Shown: piece by piece, positions 27,107 through 35,719 of the stretch
Layout of the letters: each line of letters starts with the position of its first letter
Numbering within the stretch: the stretch's first letter is position 1
Source of the DNA: Komagataeibacter rhaeticus
GTDB lineage: Bacteria > Pseudomonadota > Alphaproteobacteria > Acetobacterales > Acetobacteraceae
Direction: 5' to 3'
Length of the DNA: 64,000 nt
Assembly: GCF_003207855.1 (NCBI RefSeq)
Contig: NZ_NKTZ01000003.1
Span: forward strand, 62,001-126,000
The notes under the pieces: generated by a model
Told to the model about the DNA's origin: nothing
Databases searched by the model: none
The model's input: only the letters and a program-made list of their open reading frames with translations
Position numbers and translations under genes: made by a program

Positions 27107-29260
27107 TCAGGCGGGAAGCGGTTCGCCAACCGATGCCGTATCGGGCAGCAGGTCAAACAGCAGGAAGGAACGGTCCACCATGGAATAGGTGGCGCCGGGC
27201 CTGAAATGCCGGGTGCCGGCCGGGATGCTCGTATCCTCCTCCATGCTGGTATCGACCAGCAGCCGCCAGTGCTGGTCGGATACCGAAGGCAGGGTCAGGG
27301 CAACCGTCTCGGGCCGCGCATTGAACACCATAAGCAGCGTGGCATCCGCCCCCCGGCGGCGGATGCCGGTGGGCTGCGCACGCCCGTCCAGCACCAGCCC
27401 CACGCATTGCGCGCCTTCCCAGTCCGGTGGGGTCATTTCCGCGCCATCGGGGCGGGTCCAGGTCAGTTCCTTTATATCCAGTTCCGCATTATACGCTTCG
27501 GTCAGGAAGCGCGCGCGCCGCAGGATCGGCAGGCGCCGGCGCAGTTCGGTCAGGCGCGTGACAAACCGGACGAGGGCCTGCCCGCGCGCGCCGAAATCCC
27601 AGTTGACCCACGAGATTTCGTTATCCTGGCAGTAGGCGTTGTTGTTACCGCCCTGCGTGCGGCCGAACTCGTCACCCGCCAGCAGCATGGGCGTGCCCTG
27701 CGCCACAAGCAGGGTGGCCAGCATGTTGCGCATCTGCCGCCCGCGCAGCGCCGTGCGCGCGGGGTCGTCGTCCGGTCCCTCCACGCCATAATTGCAGCTG
27801 TTGTTCAGTTCGGCGCCATCACGCCCTTCCTCACCATTGGCGTCGTTGTGCTTGGTCCCGTAGGTGACGCAGTCATTGAGGGTGAAACCGTCATGCGCGG
27901 TCAGGAAATTGACACACGCCCACGGCTTGCGCCCCTGGTGGTCGAACTGGTCGGGGCTGGCCAGCAGCCGGGGGGCCAGGGCATCGGCCCCTTCGTGCCC
28001 GCGCCAGTAATTGCGCACCACATCACGGAAGCGGTCATTCCATTCCGCCCAGCCGGGCGGGAAGCCGCCAACCTGATACCCCCCCGGCCCACAGTCCCAC
28101 GGTTCGGCAATCAGCTTCACGGTTTCCAGCGTCGGGTCCTGCGAACAGGCCTTGAGGAAGCCGGACTGGTTGTCAAACCCGTTGGGTTCACGCGCAAGAA
28201 TGGTGCCAAGGTCGAAGCGGAACCCGTCGACATGCATCTCATCCGCCCAGTAGCGCAGGCTGTCGGTCACCATCTGTATGACACGCGGGTGGGACAGGTT
28301 GACCGTGTTGCCGGTGCCCGTATCATTCACGTAATAGCGCGGCTGGTCCTTTATCAGGCGGTAATAGGAAACGTTGTCTATGCCCCGGAACGACAGCGTC
28401 GGCCCGCATTCATTGCCTTCGGCCGTATGGTTGTAGACAACATCCAGAATCACCTCCAGCCCCGCCGCATGGATGGCGGAGACCATCTCCTTGAACTCCC
28501 GCAGGGATTCCGCGCGGTCGGCCGCATAGCGCGGGTCGGGTGCGAAAAAGCCGATGGTATTGTAGCCCCAGTAGTTGCGCAGCCCCTTTTCCAGCAGGTG
28601 CTGGTCATCGACAAAGCTGTGCACGGGCAGCAGTTCAAGCGACGTGACGCCAAGGGCGTGGATGTAATCCAGGACCCCCCGCGTGGACAGCCCGGCATAG
28701 GTACCGCGCACGCCCTCCGGCACGCGGGGGTGCAGCCGGGTCAGACCCTTGACATGGGCTTCGTACAGCACCGTCTGGTCCCATGGCACCGGACTGCGGC
28801 CCGACTGGCCATGCCAGTCAAAACCGGGATCGATCACCACGTATTTGGGCATGAAACGCGCGCTGTCACGGGTGTCAAAGCTCAGATCCGCATCCCTGTG
28901 CCCGATCGTGTAGCCAAACAGCGCGGGGTTCCAGTGCAGGTCCCCCAGATGGGCGCGGGCATAGGGGTCCAGCAGCAGCTTGTTGGGATTGAAGCGGTGA
29001 CCGGCATCGGGTTCATACGGCCCGTGCACACGGTAGCCGTAAAACTGGCCGGGGCCGATATCGGGCACCCAGCCATGAAAGATCTGGTCGGTATATTCCG
29101 GCAGGGTGATGCGCTCGATTTCCGTCATGCCGTCACGGTCGAACAGGCAGACTTCCACCTTGTGCGCATGGGCTGAAAAAAGGGAGAAATTGACCCCTTC
29201 CCCATCCCATGTCGCCCCGCGCGGATAGGGATGTCCTTCTCGAAGGCGGTCTTTGAGCAT
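27107..29260 (-). CDS. glgX: Glycogen debranching enzyme (isoamylase type)
   Basis: A 717-residue GH13 debranching enzyme that hydrolyses alpha-1,6 branches of glycogen or limit dextrin. It has an N-terminal CBM48 (RGATWDGEGVNFSLFSAHA), then the barrel with DVVYNHTAEG, nucleophile Asp350 in DGFRFDLGT, Glu386 in IAEPWDCG and the FLTAHDGFTLND strand. I start at the ATG 29260; a TTG three codons earlier is an alternative. It converges on the TreS-maltokinase gene, leaving only 53 nt between stops. No glgB branching gene or glgA/glgC lies in the window. Confidence 0.95.
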   Translation of the reverse strand: MLKDRLREGHPYPRGATWDGEGVNFSLFSAHAHKVEVCLFDRDGMTEIERITLPEYTDQIFHGWVPDIGPGQFYGYRVHGPYEPDAGHRFNPNKLLLDPYARAHLGDLHWNPALFGYTIGHRDADLSFDTRDSARFMPKYVVIDPGFDWHGQSGRSPVPWDQTVLYEAHVKGLTRLHPRVPEGVRGTYAGLSTRGVLDYIHALGVTSLELLPVHSFVDDQHLLEKGLRNYWGYNTIGFFAPDPRYAADRAESLREFKEMVSAIHAAGLEVILDVVYNHTAEGNECGPTLSFRGIDNVSYYRLIKDQPRYYVNDTGTGNTVNLSHPRVIQMVTDSLRYWADEMHVDGFRFDLGTILAREPNGFDNQSGFLKACSQDPTLETVKLIAEPWDCGPGGYQVGGFPPGWAEWNDRFRDVVRNYWRGHEGADALAPRLLASPDQFDHQGRKPWACVNFLTAHDGFTLNDCVTYGTKHNDANGEEGRDGAELNNSCNYGVEGPDDDPARTALRGRQMRNMLATLLVAQGTPMLLAGDEFGRTQGGNNNAYCQDNEISWVNWDFGARGQALVRFVTRLTELRRRLPILRRARFLTEAYNAELDIKELTWTRPDGAEMTPPDWEGAQCVGLVLDGRAQPTGIRRRGADATLLMVFNARPETVALTLPSVSDQHWRLLVDTSMEEDTSIPAGTRHFRPGATYSMVDRSFLLFDLLPDTASVGEPLPA

Positions 29261-29429
29261 ACGGGCCAAGGCATCATATCCCTTGTGTGATGGGTGCAGC
29301 CTTCATCCAACGCAACCGCATGGAGCGGGTTTGATGGTACGCCTGCCGCACCCAGGTTACGGTTCCCGGCCCCATGCAACCCATGCCCCGGCCGCCCGTT
29401 GCACGCGAACCCGGTAATGGAGAAAGACC

Positions 29430-29642
29430 ATGCTCAGGATTGAGGGAAAAGATGCGCCCGGCGCCGCCATTCCCCCCACAACACCCGGCCCCGGCGCGCC
29501 CATGTACCAACCGCCCCCCTACGATCCCGATGCGGACGATCCCGATGCGGATGACCCGCTGGACCTGCCACCCGAACCCGTTCCGGGTCCGGACGAACCG
29601 CTGGAACCCGATGAGGAAGACGAAGGCCCGGTGGCCGACTGA
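29430..29642 (+). CDS. Small acidic proline-rich protein
   Basis: A 70-residue open frame with a good ribosome site (GGAGAAAG) before its ATG. The product is extremely rich in Pro, Asp and Glu, has no hydrophobic segment, and contains a duplicated DPDAD unit. It is probably intrinsically disordered. No family is recognised. It is divergent from glgX across about 170 nt. The skewed composition could also arise from low-complexity DNA, so a real gene is likely but not certain. Confidence 0.5.
   Translation: MLRIEGKDAPGAAIPPTTPGPGAPMYQPPPYDPDADDPDADDPLDLPPEPVPGPDEPLEPDEEDEGPVAD
29523..29552 (+). repeat. 15-nt tandem duplication inside the acidic small gene
   Basis: Two consecutive 15-nt units (GATCCCGATGCGGAC and the same ending in T) encode DPDAD twice. 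Replication slippage could expand or contract it. Confidence 0.85.
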
Positions 29643-29791
29643 CCGCGCCATGACGGATGATCCGTCTGAACCGGCCCGTTTCGTGCACGCAGGACCCTGT
29701 AACGGACAGTCCGCGGATGGCCCGTCATGAACCCGGCCCGGTGCCGTTCCCGGCCCCTTTTGGCAGGCGCCGCGTGCCGGAAGCGGATTGC

Positions 29792-31231
29792 CTACCCCGC
29801 CGCCACGATCCGGCCCGCCTTCACCGCCTTGCGAAAGGTGATCCAGTCGGCCTTTGTCTGATCGGCATACAGCACGGAGAAACTGCCTATGGCATCGGAA
29901 AAGCCGTTTCCCTTTCCCACATAACCGCTGATCAGCGCACTGTCTCCCGAACGGGCATGCGCGCGGGCCAGGGTGCGGCCATACAGATGCGCGTAATCAG
30001 GCAGTCCTTCCGCCGTGATGTCGGAGCCTATGGCGGCCAGACGTGCATCCTTCAGGCGGCGCACGTAAAACTGACGGCCCGCACCGGACAGGTCCGCCAT
30101 GTCCCGCGCCATGTCGGGCGAACCGGCGCTATGGGTCCAGCCCAGGAATATGTCGCTCTGCGCCTGCATGATGCGTTGCCCCGTCACCACGCGCTGCCCC
30201 TGGTTGTGGAAGGGCGACGGCCCGGCAAATGGTGCAAGGACGGACTGCTGCGCTTCCTTGATCTGCAGGAGCAGCATGTCCCCATCCGCCGTGGCAAACA
30301 GGCCGATGGCGCAGAACGTGCCAACACTCCCGATGCCCACCACCTTGAATATGACATCACGCAGGGCATAGCGATCCAGCAGCACGGCCAGTTCAGCGGG
30401 CTGCGTGGCGAGGTAGCGGGCAAATGCCTTCCTGATCACCCCGTCATGCGCGGGCAGGCGCATGACCAGCGGCCGGTGCTCACGCAGCGCGGGCCTGCCT
30501 GATCCCGTATCGACAAGGCCGTAATGGCGCCGGGCGCTTTCCATGCGCTGCGCCAGCAGGGTACGGGCCAGGGTGCGGGCACGCCTGTCCGCAAACCCCG
30601 CAATGGCGGCGGAAAGGTCGATCGGGTCCGCCCATACCGCCAGAGGCGACAGACGTGAAAGGCGCTTCATCTCCACGGCGTAGGCCCGCGCCATGGAAAC
30701 CGCAAGTGCCCGGCTTCGCCCGTCGGACAGGCCATACTGCCGCCCGGCCAGGACCAGCGAGGTACCAAGGCGTTTTATATCCCACTCAAACGGGGCGGAC
30801 AGTGTCTCGTCAAAGTCGTTGATATCGAAAACCGGCGTCCCCTCGGGCGAGGCATAGCTGCCGAAATTGGCCAGATGGCAGTCGCCACAACTCTGAACGC
30901 GCGGGCCGGCGGCCGGTGTATGGGCCAGGTCCGCCGCCATGACCGCCGCCGCCCCGCGCAGGAACGCAAAGGGAGAGGCCAGCATGCGTGCGTAGCGGAC
31001 CGGCAGCAGGTCCTGTATGCGCTGCTGGCCCTGCGCAACAAGCACGCCCACGGGGTCCGCCCGCCCGGGCGGCGCCTGCCATGCACCATGGCACGCGCGC
31101 GCCGTGTGCCCGCGCAGGGCCATGCCCTGCGCGTGACGCGCCCTGCGGCCCTGGCCCGCTGCCTGCGGCCTAAGGAACGGAAGCGGGTTGGTCTGTGCGG
31201 GTTCCATGCGCCATGATAGCATTTTTGACAT
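29792..31231 (-). CDS. DUF2252 family protein
   Basis: A 479-residue protein of the DUF2252 family, which has a distant kinase-like fold and no established reaction. The diagnostic motifs are present: CGDCHLANFG around residue 115 and FDINDFDETLSAPFEWDIKRL shortly after (given here only to show the D-x-N-D-F-D core). The ATG at 31231 has GGTGA upstream; the first 40 residues are low-complexity Arg/Ala-rich, so a later start is possible. It is divergent from a small hypothetical gene. No function is assigned. Confidence 0.85.
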   Translation of the reverse strand: MSKMLSWRMEPAQTNPLPFLRPQAAGQGRRARHAQGMALRGHTARACHGAWQAPPGRADPVGVLVAQGQQRIQDLLPVRYARMLASPFAFLRGAAAVMAADLAHTPAAGPRVQSCGDCHLANFGSYASPEGTPVFDINDFDETLSAPFEWDIKRLGTSLVLAGRQYGLSDGRSRALAVSMARAYAVEMKRLSRLSPLAVWADPIDLSAAIAGFADRRARTLARTLLAQRMESARRHYGLVDTGSGRPALREHRPLVMRLPAHDGVIRKAFARYLATQPAELAVLLDRYALRDVIFKVVGIGSVGTFCAIGLFATADGDMLLLQIKEAQQSVLAPFAGPSPFHNQGQRVVTGQRIMQAQSDIFLGWTHSAGSPDMARDMADLSGAGRQFYVRRLKDARLAAIGSDITAEGLPDYAHLYGRTLARAHARSGDSALISGYVGKGNGFSDAIGSFSVLYADQTKADWITFRKAVKAGRIVAAG

Positions 31232-31377
31232 AATATGTCACCGCCATCCCCCATCCGGCTTCGACAGCCCTCTGGCATGCCCCCAGGCCGGGTGGGCCAG
31301 ATTGCCACATCGTGAAGCAACGGCCATGCCCCCGACGCGCTATGGCCGGATACGCCGCCATGCCAAGGACCGCTTCC

Positions 31378-31572
31378 ATGCCCCATACCAGCGCCGATGT
31401 GGAAAAGACCGCCCGCGAACTTTTTGAAGAAGAACTGGGCCGCCCATGGCGGATCGGTTCCCCGGTGCGGGGTCCGTCATCTGATTCCCCGCTGCCGGCC
31501 GCCACGGAAGCCGAACAGGAAGCCTACCGCCAGAAAGCCCGGGAAAAACTGTCGGGACAGGCCGGACCATAA
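31378..31572 (+). CDS. Small hypothetical protein
   Basis: A 64-residue soluble protein starting at the ATG 31378, which has AAGGA 8 nt upstream. The N-terminal part (VEKTARELFEEELGRPW) looks like a charged amphipathic helix, and a second helical stretch lies near the C-terminus (EAEQEAYRQKAREKL). No family is recognised. The frame extends 22 codons upstream without a ribosome site. Confidence 0.55.
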   Translation: MPHTSADVEKTARELFEEELGRPWRIGSPVRGPSSDSPLPAATEAEQEAYRQKAREKLSGQAGP

Positions 31573-31589
31573 CGCCGCCGCATCACATC

Positions 31590-31662
31590 GGGGCCTGCAG
31601 GCCCCAGCGGGTAATGACGGCATGACGACCGCCATCGGGGCCGCCATCGTGCATGGCGGCCC
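31590..31662. terminator. Two GC-rich hairpins downstream of the small gene
   Basis: GGGGCCTGCAGGCCCC (31590-31605) is a perfect palindrome 18 nt past the stop. GGGCCGCCAT-CGTGC-ATGGCGGCCC (31638-31662) is a perfect 10-bp stem with a 5-nt loop. No T tract follows either, so termination is plausible but not typical. The remainder of 31573-31891 shows no further gene. Confidence 0.4.
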
Positions 31663-31891
31663 ATAACCGCATGGTTACCCTATCCCCGTCCGTTCATGTA
31701 TCCGCCACGGATGCCCTGCCCGGTGGGCTGCGCAGCCGTCACAGCCAGGCATCATGGGGCCGCCTGTTGCGGATACAGGCTTGCCATGCACTGAATCCAT
31801 GTTGCCGCCCGGTGATGGATTTCTGTACCATGCCGCCCCATACCGTGTTTTCCAGTCCATGAAGCACGACCAGCAGCGCAGGAGCCGGGCC

Positions 31892-32587
31892 ATGACGCCA
31901 TCAACCCACACAGGACGGCCTGCCCCCCAACCCCGCAATGCGGAGGCCACACGCCAGCGCATACTGAATGCTGCCCGGACGGAGTTTGCCGCCAACGGGC
32001 TGGACGGCGCGCGGGTGGATACCATCGCGCTGGCCGCGCGCGCCAACAAGCGCATGATCTACCATTACTTTGAAAACAAGGAGAACCTGTTCAGGGTCGT
32101 GCTGGAGCGGGCCTATCTGGATATCCGTACAAAGGCGGCGCGGCTGGATCTGGAGGCACGGCCACCACTGGATGCAATCAGGGAACTGGTGCGCTTTACC
32201 TGGAATTATTACATCAGCAACCCGGAGTTCATCACCCTCGTCAACACGGAAAACCTGTGCAATGCCCGGCATATCCGCACATCCCGCCTGCTCCGGCCCA
32301 TAAGCCACCGCTTCATGCGCCGCGTCCAGGCCCTGCTGGACCGCGGCGCGCATGACGGCATGCTGCGCCCCGGGCTTGATGCGGTCCAGCTTGTCATGAC
32401 CATTACCGCGATCTGTCATTATTATTTTACCAGCCGCCATACGGCGTCGGTCCTGTTCAGCCGCGACTTCTCCGCACCCGAAGCCCTGCGCGAACGGCTT
32501 GACTTCAATATGGAAACCATCATGTGCCTGGTCCGCCGCGACCGGGCGGGCACCGCCGGCGATGGTCCGGCCCTGTCGGGCGGCTAG
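31892..32587 (+). CDS. TetR/AcrR family transcriptional regulator
   Basis: A 231-residue regulator. The N-terminal helix-turn-helix is clear (ILNAARTEFAANGLDGARV followed by ANKRMIYHYFENKENLF); the C-terminal ligand domain is unassigned. The start ATG at 31892 has AGGAG 7 nt upstream; the frame is open further upstream without support. Its TAG stop overlaps the stop of the convergent hydroxylase in a shared CTAG. The target and ligand are unknown; the neighbouring hydroxylase is convergent, so it is not an obvious direct target. Confidence 0.9.
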   Translation: MTPSTHTGRPAPQPRNAEATRQRILNAARTEFAANGLDGARVDTIALAARANKRMIYHYFENKENLFRVVLERAYLDIRTKAARLDLEARPPLDAIRELVRFTWNYYISNPEFITLVNTENLCNARHIRTSRLLRPISHRFMRRVQALLDRGAHDGMLRPGLDAVQLVMTITAICHYYFTSRHTASVLFSRDFSAPEALRERLDFNMETIMCLVRRDRAGTAGDGPALSGG

Positions 32588-33297
32588 CTGCCGCAGTCAA
32601 GATTCCGGCGGATATCCTGCACGAAGCGTGAATACCGGACGCCCGTAAAAAACAGGTTCATGAGCAGCCGCGCGGGCCACCGGCAGGGGCGGCGGACCTG
32701 GATCAGCAGGACATAGCGGTCCTGGCCGGTATTGTTCCAGACTTCATGGTTGTAGGTGTCATCAAACAGCAGGGAATGGCCATCGGTCCACGGGCAGACA
32801 TGCATGTGCGTGCCTTCCTCGATCTGGATCCAGCAGTTCTTCCGGTCATCGGGAACACGCAGGGCCAGATGGTAGGTCAGCATGCCCTTGGTCATGCCGC
32901 GATGGCGCGGAATGTGGCATCCGGCCTCCAGCACCGAGAAACTGGCGGTGCACAGATCGGGGATACGGTCGATCAGCGCGGCCGTAAGTGGCACGCGGGC
33001 GCGGTTTTCCTGCCGTTTGTAGCCGTAGCCTTCCAGAAAGAAGGAACGCCAACGCCTGTCGGCCGCAATCCGCCCGTGATCGGGCGATATATCCCCCAGT
33101 GACGGAATGTCGTTCACGCCCACCCGCAGGGCTTCATCGCGGATTTCCCCCCAGTGCCGCTCCAGCATGCCGACCCAGGGCATGATGGCGGGATCGAATA
33201 CGGCCTGATCGGGCAGAAGGGACTGGCGCATGATGAAGGCGTCCACCCTGTCGCGCAGCCCCTTTGTAAGGTGGTAAATGGTCTTTTTTTTCGCCAT
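32584..33297 (-). CDS. Aspartyl/asparaginyl beta-hydroxylase-family 2OG-Fe(II) dioxygenase (LpxO-like)
   Basis: A 237-residue non-heme iron dioxygenase of the AspH/LpxO family. The core has CHIPRHRGMTKG with the first His ligand, a central MHVCPWTDGHSLLFDD, and DDTYNHEVWNNTGQDRYV with the distal His and the 2OG-binding Arg. Bacterial relatives hydroxylate lipid A acyl chains (LpxO) or small amino acids; which applies here is not clear. No signal peptide or convincing transmembrane helix is seen at the N-terminus, whereas LpxO proteins are membrane-associated. The upstream 250 nt are AT-rich and probably hold its promoter. Confidence 0.85.
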   Translation of the reverse strand: MAKKKTIYHLTKGLRDRVDAFIMRQSLLPDQAVFDPAIMPWVGMLERHWGEIRDEALRVGVNDIPSLGDISPDHGRIAADRRWRSFFLEGYGYKRQENRARVPLTAALIDRIPDLCTASFSVLEAGCHIPRHRGMTKGMLTYHLALRVPDDRKNCWIQIEEGTHMHVCPWTDGHSLLFDDTYNHEVWNNTGQDRYVLLIQVRRPCRWPARLLMNLFFTGVRYSRFVQDIRRNLDCGS

Positions 33298-33544
33298 CTC
33301 ATATTCCCTGATCTCGCAGCATCCCTAGAATATGTTACACATGGAAACAATAAGCCCGGCGGGCAATATTGGAAATTTCTTCCCTGCCAAGCCCGGAAGT
33401 AAAACCAGACATGCATGGAAAGCAACGCGACAGAAGCGCAGGCGCTGCGTGATTCTATTCACGTATTTTCGAGATATCTATTACACGGCACTGCATGACG
33501 CAGGGCCGGGGCGGCTGGACGGGCGCGTGGTTACATGCCCCGGG

Positions 33545-34450
33545 TCACACGGCCCGGGGTTCCGCCAGCAGGGCCGCGCGCATCATGGCCGCGTCACGCG
33601 CTGGGGGAATGCCGAAAAAGCGGCGGTAATCACGGCTGAACTGCGAAGGACTGTCATACCCCACGGCAAAACCCGCCCCGGCGGCGTCCTCGCCCCCGCT
33701 CATCATGCGCTTGCGGGCTTCGTGCAGGCGGATACGGGTTCGGTACTGGAGCGGACTCATCATCGTGACCGCACGGAAATGACGGTAGAAAGACGGTGTG
33801 CTCATGCCCGCCCGCCGCGCAAGGCTGTCCACATCAAAGGGCTGCGCGTAATGCTGGCGGATCCATGCCATGACCCGGCTGACCTGTGACAGATGGCTGC
33901 CGGACAGCGCGATCTGCCGCAGTTGTCCCCCCTGCTCGCCCTGCAGCAGGCGATAGAGGATCTCGCGCTTGACCAGCGGTGCCAGAACGGGAATGTCCTC
34001 CGGCCGGTCCAGCAGGTTGACCAGCCGCGACATGGGGCACAGCAGGTCATCCGTCAGCGCGCTGACCGCAAGCCCCGGCGGTGTGCGGGCATCGGCCACG
34101 ACCGGCGGCGCGCCCAGCAGCAGGGCCGCGATCTCGGCGGGGTCCAGGTCAAGGCTGAGCGACAGGTAGGGCCTGTCCGTGCTGGCCTGCGTCACACAGC
34201 TGGTCACGGGCAGGTCAACGGTGGCGATCAGGTATTTGCGGGTGTTGTAGGTAAAGACCCGTTCGCCCAGCGTGACCTGCTTGCTGCCCTGCACGATCAT
34301 GCACAGACGGGGCTGGTACAGGCATTCCATCGGCAGGGTCTGCCCCACGGAATGGAACAGGACCAGGCCCGGTACCGGCGTGTAAGTCTGTACGTCCAGC
34401 GCATGGCGCAGCATGGTCTGGCGCAGGTTGGTGATTGGCAGGGACATCAT
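33545..34450 (-). CDS. AraC family transcriptional regulator
   Basis: A 301-residue regulator with an AraC_N-type cupin domain (QPRLCMIVQGSKQVTLGERVF) and a C-terminal double helix-turn-helix (VDSLARRAGMSTPSFYRHF, then FAVGYDSPSQFSRDYRRFFG). The ATG at 34450 has GGAGAA upstream. It is divergent from an aldo-keto reductase gene, an arrangement widely seen for this subgroup, so it probably activates the reductase/dehydrogenase genes at 34639-36775. The inducer is unknown; an aldehyde is a reasonable guess. Confidence 0.92.
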   Translation of the reverse strand: MMSLPITNLRQTMLRHALDVQTYTPVPGLVLFHSVGQTLPMECLYQPRLCMIVQGSKQVTLGERVFTYNTRKYLIATVDLPVTSCVTQASTDRPYLSLSLDLDPAEIAALLLGAPPVVADARTPPGLAVSALTDDLLCPMSRLVNLLDRPEDIPVLAPLVKREILYRLLQGEQGGQLRQIALSGSHLSQVSRVMAWIRQHYAQPFDVDSLARRAGMSTPSFYRHFRAVTMMSPLQYRTRIRLHEARKRMMSGGEDAAGAGFAVGYDSPSQFSRDYRRFFGIPPARDAAMMRAALLAEPRAV

Positions 34451-34638
34451 GCATTCTCCATCATCATGCTGGCAGGTCCGGCGCGCGCCGGACAGGGGCA
34501 TGCGGTCACTATGATAGGATCGTGCAAGGATCAGATTGTATCCCTGTATGCAAGCCCCGCCCGGCGCGGCATGATGCGCCGGTCCTGACTGGCCCGTCCG
34601 CGCACGGGCCAGGCACGCATGAAACGCGAGGAATGCCG

Positions 34639-35694
34639 ATGAGATACAATCCGTTGGGCCAGACCGGCCTGCTGGTATCCGAACTGTGCCTTGGCACGAT
34701 GACCTTTGGCGGCGGTGACGGCATGTGGAAGGAAATCGGCAACCTGCGGCAGGAGCAGGCGGACGTGCTTGTCCGCACGGCACTTGATGCGGGGGTCAAC
34801 TTCATCGATACGGCCAATGTCTATGCAGATGGCCTGTCGGAACAGATGACCGGCCAGGCACTGCGCAACCTTGGCATCGCGCGCGATGATGTGGTGATCG
34901 CGACCAAGGTGCTTGGCCCCATGGGCAAGGGCCCCAATGCGTGCGGGGCCTCGCGCGCCCATATCCTGGCACAGGCACGCGCCAGCCTGAAGCGCCTGCA
35001 GCTTGACCATATCGACCTGTACCAGATCCATGGCGTGGACCCCCTCACCCCGATCGAGGAAACCATGGAAGCGCTGGATACGCTCGTGCGCTGTGGTGAT
35101 GTGCGCTATGTTGGCGTCTCAAACTGGGCGGCATGGCAGATTGCCAAGGCGCTGGGCATAGCCGAGCGTAAAAACCTGGCCCCGCTGCGCTCGCTGCAGG
35201 CGTACTACACCCTTGCCGGGCGCGACCTGGAGCGTGAACTGGCCCCCATGCTGCTGTCGGAACAGGTCGGGCTTATGGTCTGGAGCCCGCTGGCCGGTGG
35301 CCTGCTGTCGGGCAAGTACCACCGTGACGGCACATCCATTTCGGGTGACGGGCGGCGGGCCGATTTCGATTTCCCGCCCGTCAACCGCGACCGGGCGTTT
35401 GACGTGATCGATGCCATGCGGCCCATTGCCACGGCGCATGGGTGCAGCGTGGCGCAGATCGCACTGGCATGGCTTTTGCACCAGAAGGTGGTCACAAGCG
35501 TGATTGTCGGCGCCCGCCGGCCCGAACAGCTGGTTGATAACCTGGGCGCGCGCACGATCACGTTATCAGCAGCCGAACTGGACCGGCTTGACCGGGTCAG
35601 CGCCCTGCCCCCCGAATACCCGGGCTGGATGATTGAACGCCAGGGCGCCTACCGCCTGGGCGCCATGGCGGGCGAAAAACCTCAATCCGCCTGA
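34639..35694 (+). CDS. Aldo/keto reductase
   Basis: A 351-residue NADPH-dependent reductase with the (beta/alpha)8 family signatures: GTMTFGGG near the N-terminus, the catalytic Asp/Tyr segment FIDTANVYADG, the barrel Lys in VIATKVLGP and YQIHGVDP. Its C-terminal cofactor region contains VIVGARRPEQLVDN. I chose the ATG at 34639 because GAGGAA lies 5 nt upstream; another ATG two codons earlier is possible. It is followed 25 nt later by a zinc alcohol dehydrogenase gene, so the two are probably an operon for aldehyde reduction under the divergent AraC regulator. Confidence 0.92.
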   Translation: MRYNPLGQTGLLVSELCLGTMTFGGGDGMWKEIGNLRQEQADVLVRTALDAGVNFIDTANVYADGLSEQMTGQALRNLGIARDDVVIATKVLGPMGKGPNACGASRAHILAQARASLKRLQLDHIDLYQIHGVDPLTPIEETMEALDTLVRCGDVRYVGVSNWAAWQIAKALGIAERKNLAPLRSLQAYYTLAGRDLERELAPMLLSEQVGLMVWSPLAGGLLSGKYHRDGTSISGDGRRADFDFPPVNRDRAFDVIDAMRPIATAHGCSVAQIALAWLLHQKVVTSVIVGARRPEQLVDNLGARTITLSAAELDRLDRVSALPPEYPGWMIERQGAYRLGAMAGEKPQSA

Positions 35695-35719
35695 ACCGCA
35701 ACCAATAAGGATCCGAAGA

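Noticed and set aside
26834-29176. 780-codon open frame on the plus strand opposite glgX
   Set aside because: Antisense shadow of glgX; no family resemblance and no start context.
31397-31666. Alternative 89-codon frame in the 31.4 kb region
   Set aside because: Overlaps the better-supported small gene at 31378 and includes the two hairpins; no ribosome site.
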